From an uncultured Anaerococcus sp. (GTDB lineage Bacteria > Bacillota > Clostridia > Tissierellales > Peptoniphilaceae), in assembly GCA_902465755.1 (NCBI GenBank), contig CABQOK010000003.1, positions 1 through 25,509 on the forward strand: a DNA stretch of 25,509 nt. The letters run 5' to 3'. Shown here piece after piece: positions 14,661 to 25,509 of the stretch (position 1 is its first letter; each line of letters begins with the position of its first letter). The position numbers were made by a program, and so were the translations under genes. The notes below the pieces were generated by a model. The model did no database searches. It saw only the letters and a list, made by a program, of their open reading frames with translations, and was not told where the DNA came from.

Positions 14661-14689
14661 TTCAAGGAATCGCTTTCATATTATATAAT
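14661..14689 (+). promoter_or_regulatory. aga/msm operon promoter with a poor -35 box
   Basis: TATAAT (14684-14689) is perfect, but the hexamer 17 nt upstream is TTCAAG (14661-14666), a weak -35. This fits dependence on an activator such as MsmR. GAGGAGG at 14701-14707 precedes the aga ATG. Confidence 0.6.
14665..14679 (-). promoter_or_regulatory. Catabolite-responsive element (cre) for CcpA
   Basis: The minus strand reads ATGAAAGCGATTCCT, which fits every fixed position of the consensus WTGNAANCGNWNNCW. It lies between the -35 and -10 boxes of the aga promoter, where CcpA-HPr(Ser-P) binding would block transcription when preferred sugars are present. Confidence 0.75.
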
Positions 14690-14712
14690 TTATATAAATA
14701 GAGGAGGGATCT

Positions 14713-16881
14713 ATGGGAATTATTATTAAAGATAGGCTCTACTATGTACATGCTAAGGGTCTGTCGATGATTTTAGAAAATCGTGATGGAGATTTGTTAC
14801 TTAAACATTTAGGTAAAAGTATAAAGAATTATAATTTTTCCAATACGATATTTGAAAAGGACCACGCTTTTTCAGCCACACAAAATCCCGATGACAGGAC
14901 CTATAGTTACGATACGCAAAGGCAAGCCTTTGGAGTTCATGGCTTTGGGGACTTTAGGCACCCATCGATTAAAATTGAGCATGGCAACAATGAACTAACA
15001 CATTTTAAAATAAAAGAAAGTCATATTCTAGATTATGAAGTCGATGCGAAAGGTCTTCCAAATCCACACTCGAGGGAAGAGGCTGAGACCTTGCTTTTGA
15101 TTTTAGAAGATGAGCTTAGTGAGCTTGAACTAAGAATCTACTACACAGCATACGAGGATTCTCCAACCATATCTACCTTTACAAGCTTGGTAAATAAGTC
15201 GAACCAAGAAGTAGTTATTCACAGAGATTTATCTGCTATGTTTGATATGCCAGCTTCATCTTATGATATAATAAGCTTACAGGGAGCCTACGCTAGAGAG
15301 AAAACTCTCCGCCGCCGAAAAGCAGATCAGGGAATGTTTTCGGTATTTTCAAATCGTGGAGCTTCTGGCCACTCTCAGACGCCAGCTATAATATTGGCAG
15401 ATTCCCTGGCAAATGAAGATTATGGAGAAGCTTGGGCCCTTCAGCTAATGTATAGCGGGAATTTCCAAGCAAGTGTTGAGAAAAATCAATTAAATGAAGT
15501 CAGGATGTCGATTGGAATTGCTGACGACAATTTCGCCTGGAGACTTAGACCAGGTGAAAGCTTTGATACTCCAGTGGCCCTACTAACTTATTCAGATAAG
15601 GGTCTTACAAAACTAAGCCAGGAAAGCCAAAGCTTTGTTCAAAATCATATCATGGCCAAGAGATTTGCTTATGAGAAAAGACCAATCTTAATTAACAACT
15701 GGGAGGCGACATATTTTGACTTTGATAAGGAAAAATTATCTAGCTTAACTGATGAAGCAAGTAAGCTTGGAATTGAGCTTTTCGTCCTCGATGATGGCTG
15801 GTTTGGCAATCGTTTTGATGACAATAGGGCTCTGGGAGATTGGCAGGTAAATGAGGAAAAGATTGGTTGTAAGCTTAGTGAACTTATAAGCGATGTTCAT
15901 AAAAAGGGGATGAAATTTGGTCTATGGGTCGAACCTGAGATGATTTCTGTTGATAGTGATCTTTACAGAAAGCACCCAGATTGGGCTATCCAAGCGCCTA
16001 AGAGGGGCCATAGCTATTCAAGAAACCAACTTGTCCTTAACCTAGCGAATCCAGAGGTGGTGGCTTATCTTAAAGAAATACTAGATGATCTTCTATCAAA
16101 TCATGATATCGATTATATAAAATGGGATTACAATAGGAATATTACAAATATTGGGAATGGTAAAGATTATCTCGAAACGATGGAGCAATCCCACAGATAT
16201 ATGCTAGGATTTTATGATTTGGTTAAGTATTTGACAGAAAAACATTTAGACGTACTCTTTGAGTCATGCTCGGGAGGTGGTGGAAGAAATGATCTGGGTA
16301 TTATGAGATATTTCCCACAAGTTTGGGCAAGCGATAATACAGATGCTATAAATAGGCTTCCAATCCAATATGGTTCGACATTCCTTTATCCAACTATCAG
16401 CATGGGTGCCCATGTATCTGCCTCACCTAATCATCAGATGAATCGAGTAACTCCCCTTAAAACTAGGGGCCATGTCGCTATGATGGGCAATTTTGGTTAT
16501 GAACTAGATTTAAGCAAATTAAGCGAGGAAGAAAAAAACGAAATAAGAGAGCAAGTAAACTTGTACAAAGAAATTCGCCCTATAATTCAATTTGGAAGAC
16601 AATACAGGCTAATTAATTCTAGTGAAGAGTCTAATGAAGTTGCTGTAGAATTTGTAAAGGATGATAGGATTCTAGTGACTTATGTAAGAAAACTTTCAAC
16701 TATAGAAGAGATTGAAACTACTCTTAAGCTAAAGGGCCTTGAAGAAGAAAGCATATATCGTTTGCATGGAACAAATAAGGTCTACTCAGGTGCAGAGCTT
16801 ATGTATGCTGGTCTAACTATAGATATGGATGGGGGAGATTTCCTAAGCAAACAATATTACTTTATTAAAATCGAAGCTTAA
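14713..16881 (+). CDS. aga: Alpha-galactosidase Aga (GH36)
   Basis: 722-aa retaining glycosidase that removes terminal alpha-1,6-galactose from melibiose, raffinose and stachyose; the length is standard for bacterial GH36. The N-terminal beta-sandwich spans about residues 1-320 and the TIM barrel follows. [20 protein letters not shown] (358-377) and WVEPEMIS (405-412) are substrate-site motifs. The nucleophile is Asp472 in [17 protein letters not shown] (519-529) follows, and the acid/base is Asp541 in WASDNTDA, 69 residues later as in related enzymes. No signal peptide, so it acts on imported sugar. First gene of the operon, 21 nt before msmE, controlled by the activator-type promoter and cre site. 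Confidence 0.96.
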   Translation: MGIIIKDRLYYVHAKGLSMILENRDGDLLLKHLGKSIKNYNFSNTIFEKDHAFSATQNPDDRTYSYDTQRQAFGVHGFGDFRHPSIKIEHGNNELTHFKIKESHILDYEVDAKGLPNPHSREEAETLLLILEDELSELELRIYYTAYEDSPTISTFTSLVNKSNQEVVIHRDLSAMFDMPASSYDIISLQGAYAREKTLRRRKADQGMFSVFSNRGASGHSQTPAIILADSLANEDYGEAWALQLMYSGNFQASVEKNQLNEVRMSIGIADDNFAWRLRPGESFDTPVALLTYSDKGLTKLSQESQSFVQNHIMAKRFAYEKRPILINNWEATYFDFDKEKLSSLTDEASKLGIELFVLDDGWFGNRFDDNRALGDWQVNEEKIGCKLSELISDVHKKGMKFGLWVEPEMISVDSDLYRKHPDWAIQAPKRGHSYSRNQLVLNLANPEVVAYLKEILDDLLSNHDIDYIKWDYNRNITNIGNGKDYLETMEQSHRYMLGFYDLVKYLTEKHLDVLFESCSGGGGRNDLGIMRYFPQVWASDNTDAINRLPIQYGSTFLYPTISMGAHVSASPNHQMNRVTPLKTRGHVAMMGNFGYELDLSKLSEEEKNEIREQVNLYKEIRPIIQFGRQYRLINSSEESNEVAVEFVKDDRILVTYVRKLSTIEEIETTLKLKGLEEESIYRLHGTNKVYSGAELMYAGLTIDMDGGDFLSKQYYFIKIEA

Positions 16882-16902
16882 ATTTCTAAGAAGGAGAAAG
16901 AA

Positions 16903-18174
16903 ATGAAAAATAATAAGAGATTTATTATAAGGAGGATGGTCTTCTTTTTGATCGTTCTCATAAATCTTACTTCCTGTTCTAATAAGGAAGAAAAGTCCGC
17001 AGACGGTAGGGTCGTAATTGAATTTTTCAACCAGAAAAAAGAAATGGTCGACACCTTAGAGGAAATAGTAAAAGATTTTGAAAAAGAAAATCCAGACATA
17101 AAGGTAAACATGACAAGCGTACCGGATGCCGGAACAGTTCTTAAAACCCGTATGCTTGCAGGCGATAGCCCAGATATCGTCAACATCTACCCACAAAATA
17201 TGGACTTTAAGGAATGGGCCAAGGCGGGCTACTTTAAAGATCTAAGCGAAGCGAGCTATCTTTCCAATATAGTAAATGATTATGAGAAAAAGTACGCCAT
17301 AGATGGCAAAATTTACAATGTTCCCCTATCAGCTAACTTCTATTGTATCTACTACAACAAGACAAAATTTGATGAATTAGGACTAAAGGTTCCTGAAACT
17401 TGGGGAGAATTCAAAAAGCTTGTAGAAGATATCAAGGCTAAGGGAGAAGTTCCTTTTGCCGTAGCAGGTAGTGAGGGTTGGACCCTAAATGGATACCATC
17501 AACTTTCCTTGATTAATATAACAGGAAGTGATGAGAGAGCAAACGATTACTTAAGATATTCTGAGGTAAATTCAATAAATGAAAATGACGAGACTCTAGT
17601 AAAAGACAGCGAGTACCTAGACTTATTGGCAGAGAAGGGAAATGCACAAAAAAATTGGGAAGGGGCCTCCTACAATGATTCTGTGGTTGCCTACGCAACA
17701 GAAAAATCCCTAATGCTTGCTGGTGGATCTTGGGTGCTTGCGGCAATTAGCCAACAAAACCCTGAATTTGAAGTAGCTACCTTTGCCTTCCCAGGAGTAA
17801 ATAAGGGAGAGGAAGTTACAGTAGGAGCAGGAGATTTGGCACTTTCTATATCAGAAAATACTAAACACCCTGAAGAAGCAGACCGTTTCCTAGAATACAT
17901 GACAAGTAAGGAAGCTATGCAAAAGTACTACGATGTAGATGGATCTCCAGTTGCTGTAAAGGGAGTAAAGGAGAATGAAGATTCGCCACTTGCACCTTTG
18001 TATAAGCTTGCTTTTACCGACAGACATTATGTTTGGTTGGGTCAAGAGTGGAATAGTGAAGAGGACTTCTTCCAAGCTACAACTAATTATCTACTAACAC
18101 AAGACAGGGCCCAATTAGCTAAGGAGCTCAATGCTTTCTTTAATCCGATGAAAGCTAGCAATAAAAAGGAGTAA
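16903..18174 (+). CDS. msmE: MsmE, oligosaccharide-binding lipoprotein of the ABC importer
   Basis: 423-aa family 1 solute-binding protein, the extracellular receptor that delivers raffinose, melibiose, isomaltosaccharides and similar sugars to MsmFG. A lipoprotein signal is evident: basic start, hydrophobic core, lipobox LTSC with Cys25. The mature part has the family look: VIEFFNQKK, a DIVNIYPQNMDFKEWAKAGYF segment, NFYCIYYNKTKFDELGLKVPETW around the first hinge, and SKEAMQKYYDVDGSPVAVKGV towards the end. AAGAAGGAG precedes the ATG; 5 nt separate it from msmF. Specificity is inferred from the operon enzymes. Confidence 0.93.
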   Translation: MKNNKRFIIRRMVFFLIVLINLTSCSNKEEKSADGRVVIEFFNQKKEMVDTLEEIVKDFEKENPDIKVNMTSVPDAGTVLKTRMLAGDSPDIVNIYPQNMDFKEWAKAGYFKDLSEASYLSNIVNDYEKKYAIDGKIYNVPLSANFYCIYYNKTKFDELGLKVPETWGEFKKLVEDIKAKGEVPFAVAGSEGWTLNGYHQLSLINITGSDERANDYLRYSEVNSINENDETLVKDSEYLDLLAEKGNAQKNWEGASYNDSVVAYATEKSLMLAGGSWVLAAISQQNPEFEVATFAFPGVNKGEEVTVGAGDLALSISENTKHPEEADRFLEYMTSKEAMQKYYDVDGSPVAVKGVKENEDSPLAPLYKLAFTDRHYVWLGQEWNSEEDFFQATTNYLLTQDRAQLAKELNAFFNPMKASNKKE

Positions 18175-18179
18175 ATAAT

Positions 18180-19046
18180 ATGAGAAAGTTTTTAAATAAA
18201 CATTGGGGTTGGACCTTTTTAATCATACCTTTGATATTACAAGCCATATTTTTCTATTTTCCAATGTTACAGGGAGCCTTTTATAGTTTTACCAACTGGA
18301 CAGGGCTAACCTATAACTTTGATTTCGTAGGAATAAATAACTATTCGATCCTTATGACTGATGAGAAGTTCTTCAAGGCCTTAGGCTTTACCTTGATACT
18401 TACTGTATGCCTTATAGTTGGGGAAATAGTATTTGGTATATTAATAGCTAGAGCCCTAAATTCAAAAATCAAGGGAAAAACATTTTTTAGAGCCTGGTTC
18501 TTCTTCCCAGCTGTCCTATCAGGATTAACCGTATCTTTGATTTTTAAACAAATCTTTAACTACGGACTTCCAGCCATAGGAGAATCTTTAAATATAGAAT
18601 TCCTAAAGACTAGTCTTTTGGGAACGACTTACGGTTCTATCTTCGCTGCTATATTTGTAATGCTTTGGCAGGGAGTTGCTATGCCAATAATAATTTTCCT
18701 ATCAGGCCTACAGACAATTCCTACAGAGATAAAAGAAGCAGCTGCCATTGATGGAGCAACTAGCAGACAGACATTTTGGAGCATAGAGCTACCCTACCTC
18801 TTGCCAAGCATATCTATGGTCTTTATCATGGCCCTTAAGGCAGGGCTTACAGCCTTTGATCAAATCTTTGCACTTACAGGAGGAGGCCCTAGCAATGCCA
18901 CAACCTCTATAGGACTTTTGGTTTATAACTATGCCTTTAAGAGCAACCAATACGGCTACGCCAATGCTATAGCCCTTATACTATTTTTGCTTATAGCCAT
19001 AGTTTCTATTGTTCAGATTAAGATATCAAAACGTTACGAAGTATGA
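18180..19046 (+). CDS. msmF: MsmF, sugar ABC transporter permease
   Basis: 288-aa MalF-type permease with six hydrophobic helices, the first at about residues 12-32. The cytoplasmic EAA loop that docks the ATPase is EIKEAAAIDGATSRQTFWSIELP (about 184-206). TGGGPSNATTSIGLLVYNYAF near the C-terminus is a common CUT1 permease motif. It pairs with MsmG to form the channel. AAAAAGGAG lies just before the ATG, inside the end of msmE. Confidence 0.95.
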   Translation: MRKFLNKHWGWTFLIIPLILQAIFFYFPMLQGAFYSFTNWTGLTYNFDFVGINNYSILMTDEKFFKALGFTLILTVCLIVGEIVFGILIARALNSKIKGKTFFRAWFFFPAVLSGLTVSLIFKQIFNYGLPAIGESLNIEFLKTSLLGTTYGSIFAAIFVMLWQGVAMPIIIFLSGLQTIPTEIKEAAAIDGATSRQTFWSIELPYLLPSISMVFIMALKAGLTAFDQIFALTGGGPSNATTSIGLLVYNYAFKSNQYGYANAIALILFLLIAIVSIVQIKISKRYEV

Positions 19047-19056
19047 GGAGAAAAAT

Positions 19057-19890
19057 ATGAAAATAGAAGAAAATAACAATAAATTCTGGAAGTATGTTCT
19101 CTTGATAGTGGGATCTTTCCTAATATTGATTCCTCTACTAGCTACGATTTTTAGTTCCTTTAAAACGACCAAGGATATAATGCAAAACTTCTTTGGCTTT
19201 CCAAATCCAGTTACTCTAGATAACTTTAGACGCTTGATAGAAGATGGAATCGGAAAATATTTCTTAAACTCAACTATAATTACAATAGCATCAGTTGTCC
19301 TAGTAACTATATTTATACCAGCTGCTGCTTATTCAATAGCAAGAAATATGAAAAAGTCAACTGCATTTAATATTATGTATAGCCTTTTAATCTTGGGGAT
19401 TTTTGTACCCTTCCAAGTCATCATGATTCCTATTACAGTTATGATGAGCCGTCTTGGAATGGCAAACATCTTTGGCCTAGTAATCCTATATTTAACATAT
19501 TCAATCCCACAAACCTTGTTCCTCTATGTAGGCTATATCAAGCTAAGCGTGCCAGATAGCTTGGATGAGGCAGCTGAGATTGATGGAGCGGATAGATTTA
19601 CAACCTACAAGAAGATTATATTTCCTATGCTAAAGCCAATGCACGCTACAGCCCTTATAATAAACGCTCTTTGGTTTTGGAATGACTTTATGCTACCACT
19701 CTTGATACTTAACAAGTCATCAGACCTTTGGTCATTACCTCTTTTCCAATACAACTACACAGGCCAGTACTTAAGTGATTACGGTCCAAGCTTTGCATCT
19801 TATGTTGTTGGTATTATTACCATCACAATAGTTTATCTAATATTCCAAAAGAATATTATTTCAGGAATGAGCAAGGGTGCTGTTAAATAG
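19057..19890 (+). CDS. msmG: MsmG, sugar ABC transporter permease
   Basis: 277-aa MalG-type permease, partner of MsmF, with six predicted helices (the first at about residues 10-32). The EAA loop reads DSLDEAAEIDGADRFTTYKKIIFP, and the C-terminal motif ALWFWNDFMLPLL is typical of CUT1 permeases. An in-frame ATG at 19009 overlaps msmF by 38 bp but has no ribosome binding site; the ATG at 19057 follows GAGGAG by 7 nt, starts 10 nt after the msmF stop, and gives the usual length. Confidence 0.94.
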   Translation: MKIEENNNKFWKYVLLIVGSFLILIPLLATIFSSFKTTKDIMQNFFGFPNPVTLDNFRRLIEDGIGKYFLNSTIITIASVVLVTIFIPAAAYSIARNMKKSTAFNIMYSLLILGIFVPFQVIMIPITVMMSRLGMANIFGLVILYLTYSIPQTLFLYVGYIKLSVPDSLDEAAEIDGADRFTTYKKIIFPMLKPMHATALIINALWFWNDFMLPLLILNKSSDLWSLPLFQYNYTGQYLSDYGPSFASYVVGIITITIVYLIFQKNIISGMSKGAVK

Positions 19891-19922
19891 GCATATCTAC
19901 TTATGAAAAATAGGAGAAACTT

Positions 19923-21374
19923 ATGGGAATTCAAAACAAAACTATGCTTATTACTTATTCAGATAGTTTAGGCAAAGATTTAAAAGATTTAAAAGAAAAT
20001 TTAGAAAAATATTTTAAGGATGCCGTAGGGGGTGTCCATATATTACCATTCTTTCCATCGACAGGGGATAGGGGCTTTGCCCCAATCGATTATGACGAGG
20101 TAGATCCTAAGTTTGGAGATTGGAAAGATATTAAGGCCTTAGGAGAAAGATACTATCTTATGTTTGATTTTATGATCAATCATATTTCTAGAAAGTCAAA
20201 ATACTATAAGGACTATCAGGAAAAGCATGAAGATAGTGAATATAAAGATTTATTCCTAAATTGGGATAAGTTCTGGCCAGAAAATCGTCCTAGTCAAGCC
20301 GATATAGATTTAATCTATAAAAGAAAAGACAGGGCTCCCAAGCAAGAAATTAAATTTAAAGATGGATCGGTTGAAAATCTTTGGAATACATTTGGTGAAG
20401 AGCAGATTGACCTAGATGTTAGAACTGAAGTCACTATGGATTTTATAAAGAAAAATATAGATAATCTTTCTAAAAAGGGCTGCGACATCATAAGACTTGA
20501 TGCCTTTGCTTACGCTATCAAAAAGCTAGATACAAATGACTTTTTTGTAGAACCTGAAATATGGGATTTACTAGATAAGATAAGAGAGATGGCAGTTAAA
20601 AATAATGTAGAAATACTGCCTGAAATTCACGAACATTACAAGATACAGTTTAAAATAGCAAGTCATGATTATTTTATATATGATTTTGCCTTGCCGATGC
20701 TAACTTTATATAGCCTTTATTCTGGAAAGGTAGACAGACTTAAAAATTGGTTAGAAAAAAGTCCTATGAAACAATTCACCACCCTAGATACCCACGATGG
20801 TATTGGTGTGGTTGATGTAAAAGATATAATGACCGATGATGAAATAGCCTTTACTACAGACCAGCTTTATAAGGTTGGAGCCAATGTTAATAGGAAATAT
20901 TCAACAGCAGAATATAACAATCTCGATATATATCAGATCAATACTACTTACTATTCAGCTCTTGGAGATGATGATAAAAAATATTTTATAGCTCGCCTTA
21001 TCCAAGCTTTTGCTCCTGGAATTCCTCAAGTTTATTATGTGGGATTTTTAGCGGGGAAAAACGACTTAAAGCTTCTTGAAGAAACAAAAGAAGGGCGAAA
21101 TATAAATCGTCATTATTATTCCAATGAGGAGATAGCTAGGGAAGTAGAAAGACCTATAGTGAAAGCCCTCCTAATGCTTTTTAAATTTAGAAATAGGTCA
21201 GAAGCTTTTGACCTAGAAGGTTCGATCTCAGTCGAAAATGAGGGAGAAAACATAATAATAATTACTCGTAAGAATAAAGATGGAAGTGCAGTAGCTAAAG
21301 CAAGAATAGATATTAAGAATCTGACCTATAAAGTTACTGAAAATGATAAAGAAATAGAATTTTTAAATATATAG
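19923..21374 (+). CDS. gtfA: Sucrose phosphorylase GtfA (GH13_18)
   Basis: 483-aa cytoplasmic enzyme that splits sucrose with phosphate into alpha-glucose-1-phosphate and fructose, saving an ATP compared with hydrolysis. The GH13_18 start ([32 protein letters not shown]) is very characteristic. Catalytic residues are the nucleophile Asp193 in IIRLDAFAY, the acid/base Glu234 in ILPEIHEH, and the stabiliser Asp292 in LDTHDGIG. In this operon it acts on sucrose left after Aga removes galactose from raffinose, or on imported sucrose. TAGGAG precedes the ATG, 32 nt after msmG; 14 nt follow before msmK. The coding sequence looks rather more AT-rich at wobble positions than msmG or msmK. Confidence 0.95.
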   Translation: MGIQNKTMLITYSDSLGKDLKDLKENLEKYFKDAVGGVHILPFFPSTGDRGFAPIDYDEVDPKFGDWKDIKALGERYYLMFDFMINHISRKSKYYKDYQEKHEDSEYKDLFLNWDKFWPENRPSQADIDLIYKRKDRAPKQEIKFKDGSVENLWNTFGEEQIDLDVRTEVTMDFIKKNIDNLSKKGCDIIRLDAFAYAIKKLDTNDFFVEPEIWDLLDKIREMAVKNNVEILPEIHEHYKIQFKIASHDYFIYDFALPMLTLYSLYSGKVDRLKNWLEKSPMKQFTTLDTHDGIGVVDVKDIMTDDEIAFTTDQLYKVGANVNRKYSTAEYNNLDIYQINTTYYSALGDDDKKYFIARLIQAFAPGIPQVYYVGFLAGKNDLKLLEETKEGRNINRHYYSNEEIAREVERPIVKALLMLFKFRNRSEAFDLEGSISVENEGENIIIITRKNKDGSAVAKARIDIKNLTYKVTENDKEIEFLNI

Positions 21375-21388
21375 TTAGGAATTAGCAC

Positions 21389-22510
21389 ATGACAACTTTA
21401 AAATTAAATCATATATACAAAAAATATCCGAAATCTACCCACTACGCTGTAGAAGATTTCAATCTAGACATAAAGGACAAGGAGTTTATAGTATTTGTAG
21501 GGCCTTCTGGTTGTGGTAAGTCTACCACCCTCCGTATGATTGCAGGTCTTGAAGATATAACAGAAGGGGAGCTTTTCATAGATGATGAGCTAGTTAATGA
21601 CAAGAGCGCCAAAGACCGTGAAATCGCCATGGTATTTCAAAACTACGCCCTCTATCCTCATATGACTGTCTACGATAACATGGCCTTTGCCTTGAAACTT
21701 AGAAATCTAAAAAAGGATGAAATTGATAGGCGTGTCAAGGAAGCTGCAGAAATATTAGGCTTAACAGAACTCTTAAAACGTAAGCCGGCTGATCTTTCAG
21801 GAGGTCAGAGACAACGTGTGGCAATGGGAAGGGCAATTGTGCGTGAAGCCAAAGTATTTCTAATGGACGAGCCCTTATCAAACCTAGATGCTAAGCTTAG
21901 AGTTTCAATGAGGGCAGAAATTTCTAAAATCCACCGCCGTATTGGAGCAACAACCATATATGTAACCCACGATCAGACCGAAGCCATGACCCTAGCTGAT
22001 AGGATTGTAATAATGAGCTCAAGGAAAAATCCAGACGGGTCTGGTACCATAGGAAGGATAGAGCAAATAGGAACTCCTTATGAGCTTTACAATAAGTTCG
22101 TTGCTGAATTTATAGGAAGTCCTTCAATGAACTTCTTTGAAGTAACTATTCTTGGATCTGAAATGATGGATAGTAATGGCCTTTGTATACAAATACCAGA
22201 AGGACACAGAAAGACCCTAGAAAAGGCTGGCTATGTTGGAAAGAAAGCTATTTTCGGCATAAGACCAGAAGATATATCAAGTAGCGAAATAGCAAGAGAG
22301 ACCTATCCAAGTTCAACAATTGATGCGGAAGTAGTAATGTCAGAGCTACTTGGAAATGAAACAATTCTTTATACAAAACAAGGAGGTAATGAGTTCGCCT
22401 CAAGAGTTGGGGCAATGGAGTACAGAAACCCAGGAGAGCGTGTCAAGCTTAGCCTAAATGTAGCCAAGGGACATTTCTTCGATATAGATACAGAAAAGAC
22501 TATTAGTTAA
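21389..22510 (+). CDS. msmK: MsmK, sugar ABC transporter ATP-binding protein
   Basis: 373-aa MalK-type ATPase energising MsmEFG. Walker A is GPSGCGKST (38-46), the Q-loop is Gln84, the signature is LSGGQRQRV (136-144), Walker B is VFLMDEP (156-162), and the switch histidine is His194. The D-loop reads SNLDAK. The last 130 residues form the OB/TOBE regulatory domain with FGIRPEDI and FDIDTE. In streptococci one MsmK can serve several sugar importers. The ribosome binding site is modest (TTAGGA, about 12 nt before the ATG), and 14 nt separate it from gtfA. Confidence 0.95.
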   Translation: MTTLKLNHIYKKYPKSTHYAVEDFNLDIKDKEFIVFVGPSGCGKSTTLRMIAGLEDITEGELFIDDELVNDKSAKDREIAMVFQNYALYPHMTVYDNMAFALKLRNLKKDEIDRRVKEAAEILGLTELLKRKPADLSGGQRQRVAMGRAIVREAKVFLMDEPLSNLDAKLRVSMRAEISKIHRRIGATTIYVTHDQTEAMTLADRIVIMSSRKNPDGSGTIGRIEQIGTPYELYNKFVAEFIGSPSMNFFEVTILGSEMMDSNGLCIQIPEGHRKTLEKAGYVGKKAIFGIRPEDISSSEIARETYPSSTIDAEVVMSELLGNETILYTKQGGNEFASRVGAMEYRNPGERVKLSLNVAKGHFFDIDTEKTIS

Positions 22511-22516
22511 AAATAT

Positions 22517-22544
22517 TTGTTAGATATTAGAAAAGGACTACAAT
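22517..22544 (+). promoter_or_regulatory. Possible internal promoter before dexB
   Basis: TTGTTA (22517-22522) and TACAAT (22539-22544), 16 nt apart, lie in the 93-nt gap, the largest between genes of this operon. The hairpin GGCAAA-A-TTTGCC (22555-22567) follows without a T-tract, so it is not a good terminator and may instead protect or separate the transcript. Confidence 0.35.
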
Positions 22545-22546
22545 AA

Positions 22547-24214
<1,668 letters not shown>

Positions 24215-24215
24215 A

Positions 24216-24247
24216 CAAAAAGTGGCGGGCTTGATGACCGCCTTTTC
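24216..24247 (+). terminator. Terminator of the msm operon
   Basis: GGCGG (24224-24228) and CCGCC (24238-24242) with a 9-nt loop, A-tract before and TTTT after. The leftward symporter gene ends at its edge. Confidence 0.8.
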
Positions 24248-25425
24248 TATGCAAATAAATTTATAAAAAATGTAATGACCAAGGGGTTGAAGAGATTTAC
24301 TACTACTGCTAGGACTATGGGAAATACGAACATTGCTACATCTGCTGGGCCCTTTTCTTCTATGACTGCTTCCATATTGGCCATGGCATTTGGTGTCTGT
24401 CCAAGTCCTACTCCGCAATGACCTGCAGCCATTACTGCAGCATCGTAGTCTTTGCCACAGAATCTATAAGTCACAAGGCTAGTATAGATCCCTATAAAAA
24501 TCGCTTGGGCGACTAGGATTACAAACATAGGTCCTGCAAGGCCTATAATTGCCGAAATATTTAGATTGATTAGGGCAAGGGATAAGAAAAGGTTTAGGGA
24601 GATATTTCCTACTATATTTACATTAGTAAGGTCAACATCTTTTCCCAGAGAGTCGTAGATATTTCTTACGACAAGCCCTCCGAATTGGCAGCCTACATAG
24701 TAGGGAAAGCTTAGGGAGGTTAGGGCAAGGATTTTGTTTATAAAAGTTCCCAGGAAGGCTGAAAGGCTTACGAGTATGATTGCCTTCATCAAGGAAGATT
24801 GATTTATTATCTTTCGAATATTGTTGTTTTCTGCTTGGTATAAGCTCCCCTTTGATGTAAGCGAGTGACTTTTGATTAGTCTTTTTGCGACAGGTCCTCC
24901 TACCAGGCTTCCAACCAAAAGCCCGAAGGTAGCCGCAGCTACTCCTATGGAGGTGTTTCCTACTGCTCCCTTAGCTTCCATGATTTTTCCAAAAGAGATT
25001 GCAGAGCCTATTCCTCCAGTCATTGAAGTAGATCCCATAGCAACACCGTGGAGGGGATTGATGCCAAGGATGAGGGAAATTCCTACAGAGATCATATTTT
25101 GTAAAGGTAGGAGGAGGATTATTACGATTGCAAGCTTAAGGCCAATTACTCCCGCCTTCTTTAAACTTTTAAAGGATGCGGCAAGTCCTATGGATGCAAA
25201 AAAGATATTCATAAAGAAATCTTGGAGGGTTCCGTCGAATTTAAAGTCGATCTTTGTCCTCTCTTTGATTATAAATATCACAAGGCTAATAATAAGACCT
25301 CCTATTACAGGAGATGGAATGAAAAATTTCCTAAAAAATTCAAATTTGTTTTTGATTAAGACTCCGATAATATAGGCAATCATCCCAATGCCTAGAGTCT
25401 GTACTATGTCTAATTCTATTGTCAT
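24247..25425 (-). CDS. gltS: Sodium/glutamate symporter GltS
   Basis: 392-aa membrane carrier importing glutamate with Na+. It has the two inverted halves of the GltS fold, each with a glycine-rich signature: ASFKSLKKAG with SMTGGIGSAISFGKIMEAKG in the first half, and MAAGHCGVGLGQTPNAMANM in the second. About ten helices are predicted, beginning TLGIGMIAYIIGVLI. The length matches E. coli GltS (about 400 aa). The ATG follows AAAGGATACATA on the minus strand. It converges on dexB and is functionally separate from the msm locus. A weak promoter candidate, TTGTAA-16-TAAACT, lies upstream on the minus strand. Confidence 0.95.
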   Translation of the reverse strand: MTIELDIVQTLGIGMIAYIIGVLIKNKFEFFRKFFIPSPVIGGLIISLVIFIIKERTKIDFKFDGTLQDFFMNIFFASIGLAASFKSLKKAGVIGLKLAIVIILLLPLQNMISVGISLILGINPLHGVAMGSTSMTGGIGSAISFGKIMEAKGAVGNTSIGVAAATFGLLVGSLVGGPVAKRLIKSHSLTSKGSLYQAENNNIRKIINQSSLMKAIILVSLSAFLGTFINKILALTSLSFPYYVGCQFGGLVVRNIYDSLGKDVDLTNVNIVGNISLNLFLSLALINLNISAIIGLAGPMFVILVAQAIFIGIYTSLVTYRFCGKDYDAAVMAAGHCGVGLGQTPNAMANMEAVIEEKGPADVAMFVFPIVLAVVVNLFNPLVITFFINLFA

Positions 25426-25509
25426 TATGTATCCTTTCTTATTTAATAGTTTATCCCTAGAGAAAAATTTTACAAGTTCTTACAAAAAAAGCTTGAAAGA
25501 GAGCAATCT
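25426..25509. other. Right-edge intergenic DNA upstream of gltS
   Basis: AT-rich leader of gltS. On the minus strand it contains two TTGTAA copies about 10 nt apart, one of which may be a -35 box. Nothing else is recognisable before the window ends. Confidence 0.4.

Noticed and set aside
24872..25375. A long open frame on the plus strand inside gltS
   Set aside because: It is antisense to a clear symporter gene, its translation is proline/isoleucine-rich and resembles no family, and it lacks a ribosome binding site; it is a shadow of the real gene.

Overview
The window comes from a low-GC, Gram-positive anaerobe. The DNA is AT-rich, arginine is mostly AGA/AGG, ribosome binding sites are strong AAGGAG/GGAGG types, promoters are sigma-A-like, there are lipobox lipoproteins, and one CcpA-type cre site is visible. 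The general look of the proteins suggests a Clostridia/Tissierellia relative such as Anaerococcus or Peptoniphilus. That is inference; no rRNA or marker gene is present to settle it.

Layout, left to right. (1) 145-1942: an M20 metallopeptidase/amidohydrolase and an unrecognised acidic lipoprotein, closed by a strong terminator. (2) 2057-4359: a leftward XRE repressor plus ImmA/IrrE metallopeptidase pair, divergent from a Y-family (translesion) DNA polymerase that has a perfect-consensus promoter. This looks like a self-contained DNA-damage switch. (3) 4362-4510: a non-coding, hairpin-rich element bounded by a long inverted repeat. (4) 4593-8131: an overlapping operon of a GntR/YtrA-type regulator, a DUF1648/DUF5808 membrane protein, and a NatA/NatB-like ABC exporter. 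(5) 8221-9375: malic enzyme. (6) 9410-9763: a small ModE-like winged-helix regulator, divergent from a tightly overlapping rightward operon (9890-13734): HAD phosphatase, WalJ-like metallo-beta-lactamase-fold hydrolase, TtcA-like PP-loop enzyme, UppP, and DNA-3-methyladenine glycosylase I. (7) 13790-24214: a complete multiple-sugar-metabolism (msm) locus, with msmR divergent from aga-msmE-msmF-msmG-gtfA-msmK-dexB. (8) 24247-25425: a leftward sodium/glutamate symporter.

The msm genes form one pathway. MsmE binds oligosaccharide outside the cell, MsmF/MsmG/MsmK import it, Aga removes alpha-galactose from raffinose-family sugars, GtfA phosphorolyses the sucrose that remains to glucose-1-phosphate and fructose, and DexB cleaves alpha-1,6-glucosidic isomalto-oligosaccharides. 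Control probably combines activation by MsmR (poor -35 box at aga) with carbon catabolite repression (perfect cre match between the -35 and -10). The gene order is, from memory, that of Streptococcus mutans.

The items most worth following are the XRE/ImmA/Y-polymerase module with its paired CTTAAG operators, the structured element after the polymerase, the cre site in the aga promoter, and the symmetric operator candidate at 9824-9838. I saw no tRNA, rRNA, CRISPR array, insertion sequence or prophage structural gene.
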